Positions 15,699 to 22,639 of a DNA stretch of 25,724 bases are shown piece by piece. Source of the stretch: Nitrososphaerota archaeon (lineage in GTDB: Archaea; Thermoproteota; Nitrososphaeria; Nitrososphaerales; CADDZS01); assembly GCA_013288145.1 (NCBI GenBank), contig JABDCJ010000037.1, positions 1-25,724 on the forward strand, given 5' to 3'. The notes beneath the pieces were generated by a model. The model was not told the DNA's origin, did no database searches, and worked only from the letters and a program-made list of their open reading frames with translations. Within the stretch, counting starts at the first letter, position 1; every line of letters starts with the position of its first letter. The position numbers and the translations under genes were made by a program.

Positions 15699-16811
15699 TT
15701 AAGTTGAGGCTCGTCCGATCGGGAGAATTCCTCTGACGTTTTCCCGGGCAAACTTTAGTTTCGTGCCTAGCTCTAAGCGAGATCCATGCTCGTGCAGGAT
15801 CTTCCACCTTCCAACTATTCTTAAGCATACAACAGTAGCTCTAGTAATTATACTATCGCGGTTATTCTCCCTATTTGTGTATGAAATATAAAATGTGGTG
15901 AGAGCCATTGAACCAACGACTTGAATCCGCAAGTCAAAAATCGTCGCAGAGTAGCGTGGAGCCATCGAGTAGAACCACTCTCTGTCATTTCTGCGTGCCT
16001 CTTTTCCGTCCAGTCTTCGCAAAGGCGGGACGTCGTTAAAAGAGCAAAACCCTGATTCATATGCATGCATGTCCGCAAAGGAGTCAAAATCACCTTCCAG
16101 GGGAAGAACTATTTCTTTTTCCAAGAGTTCCTGAATAGCTCTATGATCGGCATTGTTGGATAATCGCCCTAAGGGGTATTTTTTCGGGGATTCTTTTCCA
16201 AACCAGCTTCGGAGTCGTTGAATAACCCGCTGCAGTTCTCTAACGGACAGATTATCGTTTACAGTCATACGAAGGGCCATACGTCTTGAACTCTGATCCT
16301 GAATTTGAGCAAGAACCCTCGCGTGATGCTCGGATATCTTGTGGAGATCCAAAGCCAACTCTTTGTCGTGCAAGAGTGTGGATTGATCAAAGAGCTCGGT
16401 CATTCTCACGTAATTGCAAACATGTGATTTACTATAACCGGCTGACCTTCCAATCTCTTCATACGTTTCGTGGAATTCTTTATTCATTCTAGAAAAGGCG
16501 AGTCCCTTCTCGTAGTCCGTTAGGGCATGCCTGGAGTCATTTTCCGCATAGGAAAGTTCAAGCATTTTTTCGTCGGGGCAGGAGCTAACCTCAGCTGCGA
16601 TTGTCTTCCAACTAAGTAAAAGCGCGGCTCTGAGGCGAGCGTGCCCATAGATTAGCTGGTACCGATTTCCAACTTTGCGAACTCTGATAGGTTCCAATAA
16701 GCCATGCTGAGCGAGCGACCTTGCGAGTTTTCTTATTTCAGACTCTCTGTAAACAATTCTTGAATTAAACGGGTTCTCGTCTATTAGCTCGATTAGAAGC
16801 TCGTCAATCAA
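15699..16811 (-). CDS. ParB/RepB-like protein fused to a C-terminal SnoaL/NTF2-like domain
   Basis: A 370-residue protein. Residues 5-90 are a ParB N-terminal domain (ENPFNSRIV, then IRKLARSLAQHGLLEPIRVRK, and YGHARLRAA at 55-63, the ParB nucleotide-binding box). ENDSRHALTDYEKGLAF (90-106) is the second ParB box, and YEEIGRSAGYSKSHVCNYVRM (117-137) is the DNA-binding HTH. Instead of the usual dimerisation tail, residues about 240-350 resemble a SnoaL/NTF2-like fold: YESGFCSFNDVPPLRRLDG, VVGSMALTTFYISY, then TRATVVCLRIVGRWKILHEHGS, which matches the family's GrWkivHeHxS ending. No ParA gene is nearby. TTG 16811 fits with a TATA box about 30 bp upstream. It may be a partition protein or a ParB-type transcription factor. 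Confidence 0.82.
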   Translation of the reverse strand: MIDELLIELIDENPFNSRIVYRESEIRKLARSLAQHGLLEPIRVRKVGNRYQLIYGHARLRAALLLSWKTIAAEVSSCPDEKMLELSYAENDSRHALTDYEKGLAFSRMNKEFHETYEEIGRSAGYSKSHVCNYVRMTELFDQSTLLHDKELALDLHKISEHHARVLAQIQDQSSRRMALRMTVNDNLSVRELQRVIQRLRSWFGKESPKKYPLGRLSNNADHRAIQELLEKEIVLPLEGDFDSFADMHAYESGFCSFNDVPPLRRLDGKEARRNDREWFYSMAPRYSATIFDLRIQVVGSMALTTFYISYTNRENNRDSIITRATVVCLRIVGRWKILHEHGSRLELGTKLKFARENVRGILPIGRAST

Positions 16812-16836
16812 TTACGACGAACGATTCATATGTGAA

Positions 16837-16847
16837 GATATTAAAGG
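16837..16847 (-). promoter_or_regulatory. TATA-like box for the ParB-like gene
   Basis: CTTTAATATC on the minus strand, about 30 bp before the TTG at 16811, consistent with a leaderless or near-leaderless transcript. Confidence 0.45.
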
Positions 16848-16961
16848 ATGCGTTTTTAGAAAGAAAGTAGCTTCGGAGCTCATTGCAACTGGAAAATGAC
16901 TTATTCCTTGCAATTGCAGTTTGAGGATGTTAATGAGGTGTCTTCAAATATTCGAATACAT

Positions 16962-17105
16962 TCACCAAACGAAGTAATACCCTCGTCTCTTCAATTCTGC
17001 CTCCAGCTCTTGCTTTCTTGCTCGAACAAGTCTTGCAAGCCGCAGTAAGTCAGTATCGATTAGCCTCCCGAGTTCTCCGGGCGTGATTGTGTTTGCGAGA
17101 TTCAT
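16962..17105 (-). CDS. 47-residue protein sharing its motif with the tail of the RHH protein at 17880
   Basis: An ATG at 17105 opens a 47-codon frame ending in GYYFVW and TGA (16962-16964). TPGELGRLIDTDLLRLARLV, then RKQELEAELKRRGYYFVW, matches the last 42 residues of the RHH gene product at 17880-18344 (TPQELANWSDEDLWRLARQL, then RREEVESALRKRGFFVQW). Shared positions are TPxEL, DxDLxRLAR, a basic stretch, and a terminal RG-aromatic-aromatic-x-x-W. Such agreement on opposite strands is unlikely by chance. It may be a stand-alone short version of this motif or the surviving tail of a second RHH gene. A frame stop lies 13 codons above the ATG, and no RHH half was found upstream. The remaining 17106-17297 shows no gene. 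Confidence 0.55.
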   Translation of the reverse strand: MNLANTITPGELGRLIDTDLLRLARLVRARKQELEAELKRRGYYFVW

Positions 17106-17297
17106 ATCGATTAGTGGTTTCTTCTTCGAAGAAATCGTCCATTACAGGCGAGCTATTTCTCTTTGCCAGCTCTTTTTTGCGAGGGGGAATGTTCTTGATC
17201 AAGGTGCCCGAGGTCGTGGAACTTGGCCTTACATTAATGGTGCAAAGACCTTGTTAATTTTGAGGACAAACCTTTTGGATGATAACCCTCGTGTCGC

Positions 17298-17864
17298 GTG
17301 TTTTCGGTGATAATTGTTACGAAAGAAGATGTAACAGCTACCCGTCTGAAAGAAAAACGACTAGAGTTGGGAAAAACAGTCGGAAGAGTGAGTGGAAGAA
17401 GACCTCGAACATTCGGCAAGAGAAGGAAACAACTCATTAGAATTGTTTCTACAAAGTCTCCGTCCTGTTCTTGTCTTGAAATACCCATATTGCAGACACT
17501 TGCGGAGGCCCCGGGTGGATGCCTTCCGTCATCTGAAGTAATTAGGGCGCTCTTTGTAGCAAACAAGTGGTTCGATCATGAATTAAGTGACGACGATCTA
17601 GCTGGACGTTATCCCCGCTCGAAGCGCCTAATTCACGAAATCATCACTCGATTCTGCCGGGAGAATCTCGTTCTCAAGCAGGAAATGGCTCCCCCGGGGA
17701 TTCGGCCCGGGGAGTGGAGGATTACCGAAAAAGGACGAGAGCGGCTCCAGAGAGCTGAAGTAAGTCTGTGGCGCCCCAATTATGTCGAACATTGCGGCGC
17801 CGTAATTCTTGAGGATGATCCCGATTCAGATGGGATGACTAGCGAAGGAGTGGACCAACTATGA
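17298..17864 (+). CDS. Winged-helix DNA-binding protein, Mrr N-terminal-domain-like
   Basis: A 188-residue protein, not assigned to a characterised family. Residues 14-50 are strongly basic (RLKEKRLELGKTVGR, RRPRTFGKRRKQ). Residues about 61-150 resemble the winged-helix domain found at the N-terminus of Mrr restriction proteins: IPILQTLAEAPGGCLPSSEVI, a helical middle, and GEWRITEKGRERL as the wing. No nuclease domain follows; the tail is acidic. The GTG start at 17298 is uncertain, with another GTG at 17307. It precedes the RHH gene by 15 bp on the same strand, so the two are probably one transcript. This looks like a regulator of a mobile element rather than a restriction enzyme. Confidence 0.6.
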   Translation: MFSVIIVTKEDVTATRLKEKRLELGKTVGRVSGRRPRTFGKRRKQLIRIVSTKSPSCSCLEIPILQTLAEAPGGCLPSSEVIRALFVANKWFDHELSDDDLAGRYPRSKRLIHEIITRFCRENLVLKQEMAPPGIRPGEWRITEKGRERLQRAEVSLWRPNYVEHCGAVILEDDPDSDGMTSEGVDQL

Positions 17865-17879
17865 GAACGCGGATCGCAA

Positions 17880-18344
17880 ATGAGTGGAGTAGAAGCTTCC
17901 GCGGGCGTACTATGCCAATTCTTGCGTGCACGACATGTAATGCATTACTACAACCATACGGAGCTTGATCAACCGGTGAAAGTTAGGTTTACGCACGCAA
18001 TCAACTTCCGGGAAAGCGACAAATCCTTGCTTGACGACGCCATAGCCGTTTCGAAGGAAGAAAGTATCAATTTCACGAACCTCGCCCGACGCGCAATCGC
18101 AGAATACGTAGGGGCGAGAAAGAAGCGCAAGGCGAGCGGAGAGAATGGAAAACTCGAGGACTATTTGAACGGCTTGTCAAGTGGAAAGACTGGCTCATAC
18201 CCTTCCATCGACTATTTGCTCACCCCGCAAGAGCTTGCCAACTGGAGTGATGAGGACTTGTGGCGCCTGGCTCGGCAATTGAAGGGGAGGAGGGAAGAAG
18301 TAGAGTCCGCCCTGCGAAAACGGGGTTTTTTCGTTCAATGGTGA
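17880..18344 (+). CDS. Ribbon-helix-helix (CopG-like) DNA-binding protein with a conserved C-terminal motif
   Basis: A 154-residue protein. Residues about 33-78 fit a ribbon-helix-helix domain: a short strand (VKVRFTHAINF), helix one (SDKSLLDDAIAVSKEES) and helix two (FTNLARRAIAEYVGARKK), ending in the A-I-x-E-Y pattern of RHH repressors. After a flexible Lys/Gly/Ser linker comes a second module (113-154, TPQELANWSDEDLWRLARQL to GFFVQW) shared with the small ORF at 16962-17105. RHH dimers usually bind operators as autorepressors or antitoxins; no toxin partner is recognisable here. ATG 17880 follows the winged-helix stop by 15 bp. An in-frame ATG at codon 21 would still keep the RHH domain. 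Confidence 0.6.
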   Translation: MSGVEASAGVLCQFLRARHVMHYYNHTELDQPVKVRFTHAINFRESDKSLLDDAIAVSKEESINFTNLARRAIAEYVGARKKRKASGENGKLEDYLNGLSSGKTGSYPSIDYLLTPQELANWSDEDLWRLARQLKGRREEVESALRKRGFFVQW

Positions 18345-18420
18345 ATTTCAAAATGGTTACGTCCGTTAGTTGCAAAACTCTTTCGACCTTTTGCTCTCCC
18401 CGTTGAATCATTAGTCCGAT

Positions 18421-18954
18421 CTATCGATGAATTTCTGTTCCTCCCTCTAACCTCTCAATCATCCTCCTTACGGCATAGCTAAGCACTTCAGCCTTCGTGG
18501 ACTCTTCCGAAGGGTCCTGGTTCATATCTCTCCAGTCGAAATCCGGATCTTCCTCCAGCGCTTCCGCTATTTCGCCGGTTAACTTGTCCAGAACGTCGCC
18601 GACTCCAACCGCGCCAATCACATCGTTCTGCCCGAGCCAGCCCTCCTCGTACAAAAAGCCCACCATCTCGAGCGACCTATCCGCTATCCTCTGCACAACT
18701 TCCCAGCAATCACCGTTGGCGAGCGCGGAGCGCTCATCGGAATTGGCAAAGCCGCGTCCTCGTCCCAGCCCGACGACATCTACTACCCGGATGTCGTTCA
18801 CGAAAGTCTCGGGGTGAAAACTCTTCTCAGGCGTCTGCTTCCCGCAAAGCGGACATTTCACAGATAGAGAACCGGTCAAATGCAGGTCAAACTCTCCAGG
18901 GGCGCTCTCTGCGTGCGGGGCGCAACTCGCACTGCACGACACCCGTGCAAGCAA
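18421..18954 (-). CDS. Uncharacterised acidic protein with an N-terminal zinc-binding cysteine cluster
   Basis: A 177-residue protein I do not recognise. Cysteines C7, C11 and C34/C37 (SCSASC and KCPLCGK) look like a zinc ribbon. The rest is acidic and helical (LTGEIAEALEEDPDFDWRDM, then STKAEVLSYAVRRMIERLEGG), possibly an interaction domain. The only start in this frame is TTG 18954. Yet a perfect AGGAGG lies at 18983-18988, followed by an ATG at 18979 in another frame. Loss of one T in the TTTT at 18953-18956 would join that ATG to this frame, so the true start may be 18979 with a one-base indel. It converges on the RHH gene, and its upstream region carries the 18-bp palindrome. Confidence 0.55.
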   Translation of the reverse strand: MLARVSCSASCAPHAESAPGEFDLHLTGSLSVKCPLCGKQTPEKSFHPETFVNDIRVVDVVGLGRGRGFANSDERSALANGDCWEVVQRIADRSLEMVGFLYEEGWLGQNDVIGAVGVGDVLDKLTGEIAEALEEDPDFDWRDMNQDPSEESTKAEVLSYAVRRMIERLEGGTEIHR

Positions 18955-18994
18955 AATCGGCTGGACGTTCCGCGATCATGGACCTCCTATGCTG

Positions 18995-19012
18995 TAATAG
19001 GCTAGCCTATTA
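18995..19012. promoter_or_regulatory. 18-bp perfect palindrome, probable operator
   Basis: TAATAGGCTAGCCTATTA is fully self-complementary with no spacer. It lies between the divergent zinc-protein gene and the HTH/coiled-coil operon. It overlaps a TATA-like ATTAATA reading toward the minus-strand gene and sits 7 bp from that gene's AGGAGG. This is the expected position for a repressor dimer to block transcription. Confidence 0.6.
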
Positions 19013-19037
19013 ATGGAATCGATTTTTTCATACTTAT

Positions 19038-19161
19038 TTGACCACCCTGTAGTCTTTCTGACCGGAAACTGACCAACGCCTGCGTTCCTTTCTGACTGCC
19101 GCCCGCATCAAATGACAAAACAACGTCAACCAGATTGACCACTTGACCGGCTGGTCTGACC
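19038..19161 (+). repeat. Cluster of six YTGACC repeats (iteron-like)
   Basis: TTGACC or CTGACC occurs at 19038, 19058, 19069, 19135, 19143 and 19156, all on the plus strand; several continue as CCG or CCA. About 0.06 copies would be expected by chance in this length. The cluster lies between the palindrome and the TATA-like element (about 19175-19184) of the downstream operon. Spacing is irregular, so it may be a regulator-binding cluster rather than a classical origin. Confidence 0.5.
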
Positions 19162-19174
19162 GATCACCGTTGGG

Positions 19175-19184
19175 TGTAAATAGC
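19175..19184 (+). promoter_or_regulatory. TATA-like box of the HTH/coiled-coil operon
   Basis: TGTAAATAGC lies about 40 bp before the ATG at 19219, predicting a short leader of about 10-15 nt. Confidence 0.4.
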
Positions 19185-19218
19185 AGACACTTGCGAGGAA
19201 TAGATCCCAAGACCCGCC

Positions 19219-20121
19219 ATGCCGCCTCGAATCGAACCTGAGCTTCGGACATCCATAATCAGGCTTCGCCTTCGGGGCTACGGGCGGAACGAAATCTGGC
19301 GGCAATTAAGGGGCTCGAGGGCAACTTTGAGCCCGGCGAGCGTCGGCAATGTGCTTGGGGAGTTTATGGATTTTGCAAGAGAAAAAGGATCAAGACAGGC
19401 GGCGAAGGAATTCGGATTGGAATCAGTAGAAATTGACGAGTTGCTGGCGATCGCAGATTACGCCAGAAAAAACGGCGTCGCTCCTCCGGAGATGGGGCAG
19501 GGCGCGAGGATTGCAAAAAATATCAATTCCCTCGCCGTCGACCCGCCAACTGTAGAAACGTTTGCCGGCGAAATCGCTGGAGCCGTTCGAAACGGGCGCG
19601 TCAAAGATGGGAAAAAATTCATCGACAATTGCCTGGAACTCGATCGCCTGGCGAAGAAGTACAACCTCGATTATGATAAACTTCTTCAGAAGAACAACGA
19701 GCTGGGAACAGACCTCGAGAAAAAGGAAAAGCGGGAAAAAGACCTTGATGACGAAATCAAGGCAAAGACCGACCAACTATCTGGGCTGAAGAAAAAATAC
19801 GATATCGATGAGAATAGAGGGAAGGAGTACGACGCGACAAAAAAGCAACTTTTGAATCTCGGTCTGGACGCCGAATCTCTGACAAAGTACGGGAAATTCC
19901 TCACCAATGTGGCTGAGTTGAATTATGACCCCAAGAAGGCGATCGGCTCGCTAAACGTGGTTGATGACATCAAGAAGCTAGACGCAACAAAATCGACCGT
20001 CGAAGGAAAAGTCTCGGAATTTGAAAAGCGTCTCGAATCTTTGGACAAGGATCTCGAAAAGGCAAATGACGTCCTAAAAGATGCGAAAGAACAGTTCGAC
20101 GCAAAAAAAGGTAGAGATTGA
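19219..20121 (+). CDS. HTH/coiled-coil protein, first part of a probably frameshifted gene
   Basis: A 300-residue frame. Residues about 8-50 form a transposase-type helix-turn-helix (SIIRLRLRGYGRNEIWRQLR, then SPASVGNVLGEF). Residues 50-135 are a helical middle domain. Residues about 140-300 are Lys/Glu-rich coiled coil (TDLEKKEKREKDLDDEIKAK, KVSEFEKRLESLDKDLEKAN). The frame ends just after an A7 run (20102-20108). With six A's the reading would continue straight into the next frame as DAKKVEIEAY, giving one protein of about 496 residues. HTH plus long coiled coil is an architecture I associate with uncharacterised thaumarchaeal proteins of mobile regions; a DNA-bridging or segregation role is only a guess. 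The YTGACC cluster lies directly upstream. Confidence 0.7.
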   Translation: MPPRIEPELRTSIIRLRLRGYGRNEIWRQLRGSRATLSPASVGNVLGEFMDFAREKGSRQAAKEFGLESVEIDELLAIADYARKNGVAPPEMGQGARIAKNINSLAVDPPTVETFAGEIAGAVRNGRVKDGKKFIDNCLELDRLAKKYNLDYDKLLQKNNELGTDLEKKEKREKDLDDEIKAKTDQLSGLKKKYDIDENRGKEYDATKKQLLNLGLDAESLTKYGKFLTNVAELNYDPKKAIGSLNVVDDIKKLDATKSTVEGKVSEFEKRLESLDKDLEKANDVLKDAKEQFDAKKGRD

Positions 20122-20710
20122 AGCCTACTCACGCGCTCGATCAAGGGGGGTGAATGACGAGTCAATTCTTCGATGGGACAGAATCATAACCCAAGCCAAA
20201 CTGCCCTCAGGGGTTGTCGAAGGCGAGCTCATAAGGGCCAGATCCCTCGAAGAATCGATCTCGCAAAAAAATAAGGAGGTGGAGACCCTCGATAAAACGA
20301 AAGCTTCGCTCGAGTCAGCGGTCTCGACTCTTGAGAGAAAACAGTCTGAGCTTGACGTATCGCTCAAAGCGATCGGGGAAAAAGCGGTGACCGCCCTTGA
20401 TGAGAAAATCGTGGCTCTTGGAAAGACTGTTGACGAATACTCTCAGCGCTTGTCTGAGGGCGCGCGGTTCGAGGAGGAGCTAAAAATCGCGAGGCTGGTT
20501 AGTGCGATCACGAAATATCCTGGTGAGGCAAGAGGTTATCCGCTTAGTTGGGCGCTTCTCTTGGTCGAGACCGCCAGGAAGCTCTGCGCGTTAAAGGCGG
20601 TTGATCCGTACATTCACCAGGCACCCTCGGAGCACACCCTTCTCAACTTTCTAGACTCAGCGATAAAGTCGCTTACTGAAAAAATAGGGGAAGAAGGGAG
20701 AAATCAATGA
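20081..20710 (+). CDS. Coiled-coil protein, probable continuation of the preceding gene
   Basis: A 209-codon frame that overlaps the end of the previous one by 41 bp, in the +1 frame. Its first ten codons are out-of-frame sequence of the upstream coding region. Real protein seems to begin at VEIEAYSRARSRGVNDESIL, just after the A7 run. The body is coiled coil (SISQKNKEVETLDKTKASLE, STLERKQSELDVSLKAI), followed by a globular end (about 150-205, YPLSWALLLVETARKLCALKA). If translated on its own, the GTG at 20150 preceded by GGGGGG is a candidate start. It is more likely the second half of one 496-residue protein, split by a sequencing indel, real decay, or slippage. Its stop overlaps the next start as ATGA. 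Confidence 0.6.
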   Translation: MRKNSSTQKKVEIEAYSRARSRGVNDESILRWDRIITQAKLPSGVVEGELIRARSLEESISQKNKEVETLDKTKASLESAVSTLERKQSELDVSLKAIGEKAVTALDEKIVALGKTVDEYSQRLSEGARFEEELKIARLVSAITKYPGEARGYPLSWALLLVETARKLCALKAVDPYIHQAPSEHTLLNFLDSAIKSLTEKIGEEGRNQ

Positions 20711-21621
20711 GCCTGGAAGCAATTGACAGGTACCTCTCTGAGCTAAATGCGGTAAAGAACTACGACAATGTCATACGCGAGCGCGACACCGAACGAAGCC
20801 GCGCGGCCGCCCTCGAAAAGAAACTAGAAAAAAGTGACAAGACGATCAGCGATCTAGAGTCCACGCGCTCTTTTCTTCCAACGGGCAAGACGCTCGGCGA
20901 GGCGCGTAGCGAGTTCCTCGCGAGCAAAGAAGAGGAGATCGCCAAGAGGGTAGACGTAAAGTTCGAGCGCCTGCGCTCCGAGTGGGAAAAAACCGCAAAG
21001 CCCGATGAGGTCAAAAAGGCAGCGCTAGGGATGCTCGCTTCGGTCCTTACAAGCATGAGCGGCACTCACGAATACTACGAGTCCGAGATCGAAAAGAGTG
21101 GTCTGCCGGACCAGGTAAAGTCTGCAATCGAGGGGCAGGTGAGGAACCGTATGGATCAAGAATTTGAAAAGAGGGTGGATGAGAAAGCGAACAAGAAAGC
21201 CCAAGATCGACTGGACGAACTCATCGATTCAGAATGGCCCAAGTTCTTGGCGGAGAAAGTCACGCCGAAGGCTGAGGCTCTAGAGCAAGGAATATCTGAA
21301 AATCTTTTCCGAATCCTTGCTAGCACTACCTGGACGGTGACTTGTGACAAGTGCGGCACTGCTCAGGGTCGAAGACTCGCTGCCGCTGAGGTCTCTGCTT
21401 TGCTCGAGAGACGCGCTCTCGAGATACAGTGCTCCAACCCCGAATGCACCGATTGGCCCCTCGGCAGACATAGATTTTCGGTAACTTTATCCAATCTTAT
21501 TCTGGGTTTGATTGTTCGAGAGGAGGATGCGGAGGTATCTCAAACTTCCCTTATCCCGAGAAAAGAGCCGAAAAAAACTCGCCCCAAAAAATCGGGCGAC
21601 AAGGGTGCAGTGAAAAACTAG
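20707..21621 (+). CDS. Coiled-coil protein with a C-terminal zinc ribbon
   Basis: A 304-residue protein. Residues 15-60 and about 75-195 are charged helices (VIRERDTERSRAAALEKKLE, then KVDEKANKKAQDRLDELIDS-like stretches). Residues about 209-262 hold a zinc ribbon with C213/C216 (CDKCG) and C242/C247 (CSNPEC). A basic tail (RKEPKKTRPKKSGDKG) could contact nucleic acid. The ATG overlaps the previous stop in an ATGA, so its translation is probably coupled to the coiled-coil protein; the two are likely partners in one complex. I do not recognise the family. The coding sequence is richer in G+C than the catabolic genes (for example 20761-20820 is about 63%). Confidence 0.7.
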   Translation: MSLEAIDRYLSELNAVKNYDNVIRERDTERSRAAALEKKLEKSDKTISDLESTRSFLPTGKTLGEARSEFLASKEEEIAKRVDVKFERLRSEWEKTAKPDEVKKAALGMLASVLTSMSGTHEYYESEIEKSGLPDQVKSAIEGQVRNRMDQEFEKRVDEKANKKAQDRLDELIDSEWPKFLAEKVTPKAEALEQGISENLFRILASTTWTVTCDKCGTAQGRRLAAAEVSALLERRALEIQCSNPECTDWPLGRHRFSVTLSNLILGLIVREEDAEVSQTSLIPRKEPKKTRPKKSGDKGAVKN

Positions 21622-21639
21622 CGTAAGATAATGAGATTC

Positions 21640-21951
21640 TCAGTGAACTGTTGCAACTGTGTGAGAAATTTCTAAGAGCGAACTCGCTGTTTGATTTGTT
21701 CGTGAACCGCCGCTGACTAGAACTGTCGAGAGAAAGAAACCGTCGCGTGTGATAATCGAAAGAATATTTAGCGAGTCAATCGTTTTTGAATGGATGTTTT
21801 TCACCGCTCCGCTAAAATCATCACCGGTAAAACTCTCACCATACGCAATGTTTGACGAGATCAGATAATCTTCTTTCTCAAATCCAGCGAAGTGCATTAG
21901 TTGAAATTCTTTGAGATAAACGTGCCTCCACGATGTCATCTTCTCATTCAT
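21640..21951 (-). CDS. Hypothetical 103-residue protein
   Basis: A complete frame from ATG 21951 to the stop at 21640, convergent with the zinc-ribbon gene (18 bp between stops). It has mixed hydrophobic and polar composition, no signal peptide, no membrane helix and only residues of ordinary abundance (NIAYGESFTGDDFSGAVKNI, then SLNILSIITRDGFFLSTVLV). There is no family I recognise. It is listed because it is the only long frame here, but it could be spurious or decayed. Confidence 0.35.
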   Translation of the reverse strand: MNEKMTSWRHVYLKEFQLMHFAGFEKEDYLISSNIAYGESFTGDDFSGAVKNIHSKTIDSLNILSIITRDGFFLSTVLVSGGSRTNQTASSLLEISHTVATVH

Positions 21952-22135
21952 GCTCTCCGCTCGTCAATTCCGAGAACAAGAGGGATTTTAGTAAATTGAA
22001 TTATTTTCGCCCAAATTTCGGGTCCTCTGGATGGCATTTCGAGTCTTACCAAAAATTAGAGCCGCTAATATCCCTTTTAACCTGCTCGACATTCGAAATC
22101 TACTCAGTATATCATCTGAAAGAAACAGGGTAAGA

Positions 22136-22639
22136 TCAACTTGCGACGAAATGATCAATGTTACTTTTCAGCTCGCGAAGTTTATCTCCCCAAAAAAATC
22201 CTTCGTTCACCGGCTCTAGTCTAATCAAGAAATCCTTTGTTATCATCAGTATGTCATTTGCAATCCCTATCGTTTCAGGTATGGTGAATTTTTCGGAAGG
22301 TTCGCCAGTTCTATTGACGCCCAAATGAAGAATCTGGTTATTGACTTTCTCCCAAAATGTTTCCGTGATGTTTGTCGCAAAATCTGGCTTGCGAAAATCT
22401 GTAACAAACATATTGGCTCTCGGATGCTCACGGGGATTCTCTCTTCGTTCAAGTCTGAAATAAAATTCGTATAGTACTCTCGAATGAAGAAGTGTATGTT
22501 CCAAGCCCATATTGACAAATGCTTGAACCAAATTTGAAGGAACTCGACCTTTGTAAATTTCTTTGCAATTGGCAAGTTCGATGACCTCGTATGTAAAATG
22601 ATTGTTGATGATGTCCTTGAGCCTTTCTTGACCGATCAA
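22136..22639 (-). CDS. Hypothetical protein with an LHSRxLxEFYF motif
   Basis: A 167-residue soluble, helical protein. LEHTLLHSRVLYEFYF (about 46-61) and later WEKVNNQILHLGVNR resemble a family of uncharacterised bacterial and archaeal proteins carrying HARNLxxFF followed by an N-x-x-I-x-HL-x-x-x-R segment. The function of that family is not known to me. The only start codon in frame is TTG 22639. However, the frame stays open for 25 more codons up to a TAA at 22715-22717 (QVTVISHEATISAFSSEWHY reads like protein) without any ATG, GTG or TTG. The gene may therefore have lost its true N-terminus. The base composition is A+T-rich, unlike the element that precedes it. Confidence 0.5.
   Translation of the reverse strand: MIGQERLKDIINNHFTYEVIELANCKEIYKGRVPSNLVQAFVNMGLEHTLLHSRVLYEFYFRLERRENPREHPRANMFVTDFRKPDFATNITETFWEKVNNQILHLGVNRTGEPSEKFTIPETIGIANDILMITKDFLIRLEPVNEGFFWGDKLRELKSNIDHFVAS

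Noticed and set aside
17298..17864. Mrr-type restriction enzyme
   Set aside because: Only the winged-helix part is visible; there is no nuclease domain or partner methyltransferase.
22629..22638. TGACCGATCA shared with the last YTGACC repeat at 19157-19166
   Set aside because: A single 10-mer inside another gene's start region; not enough to call an element end or extra binding site.
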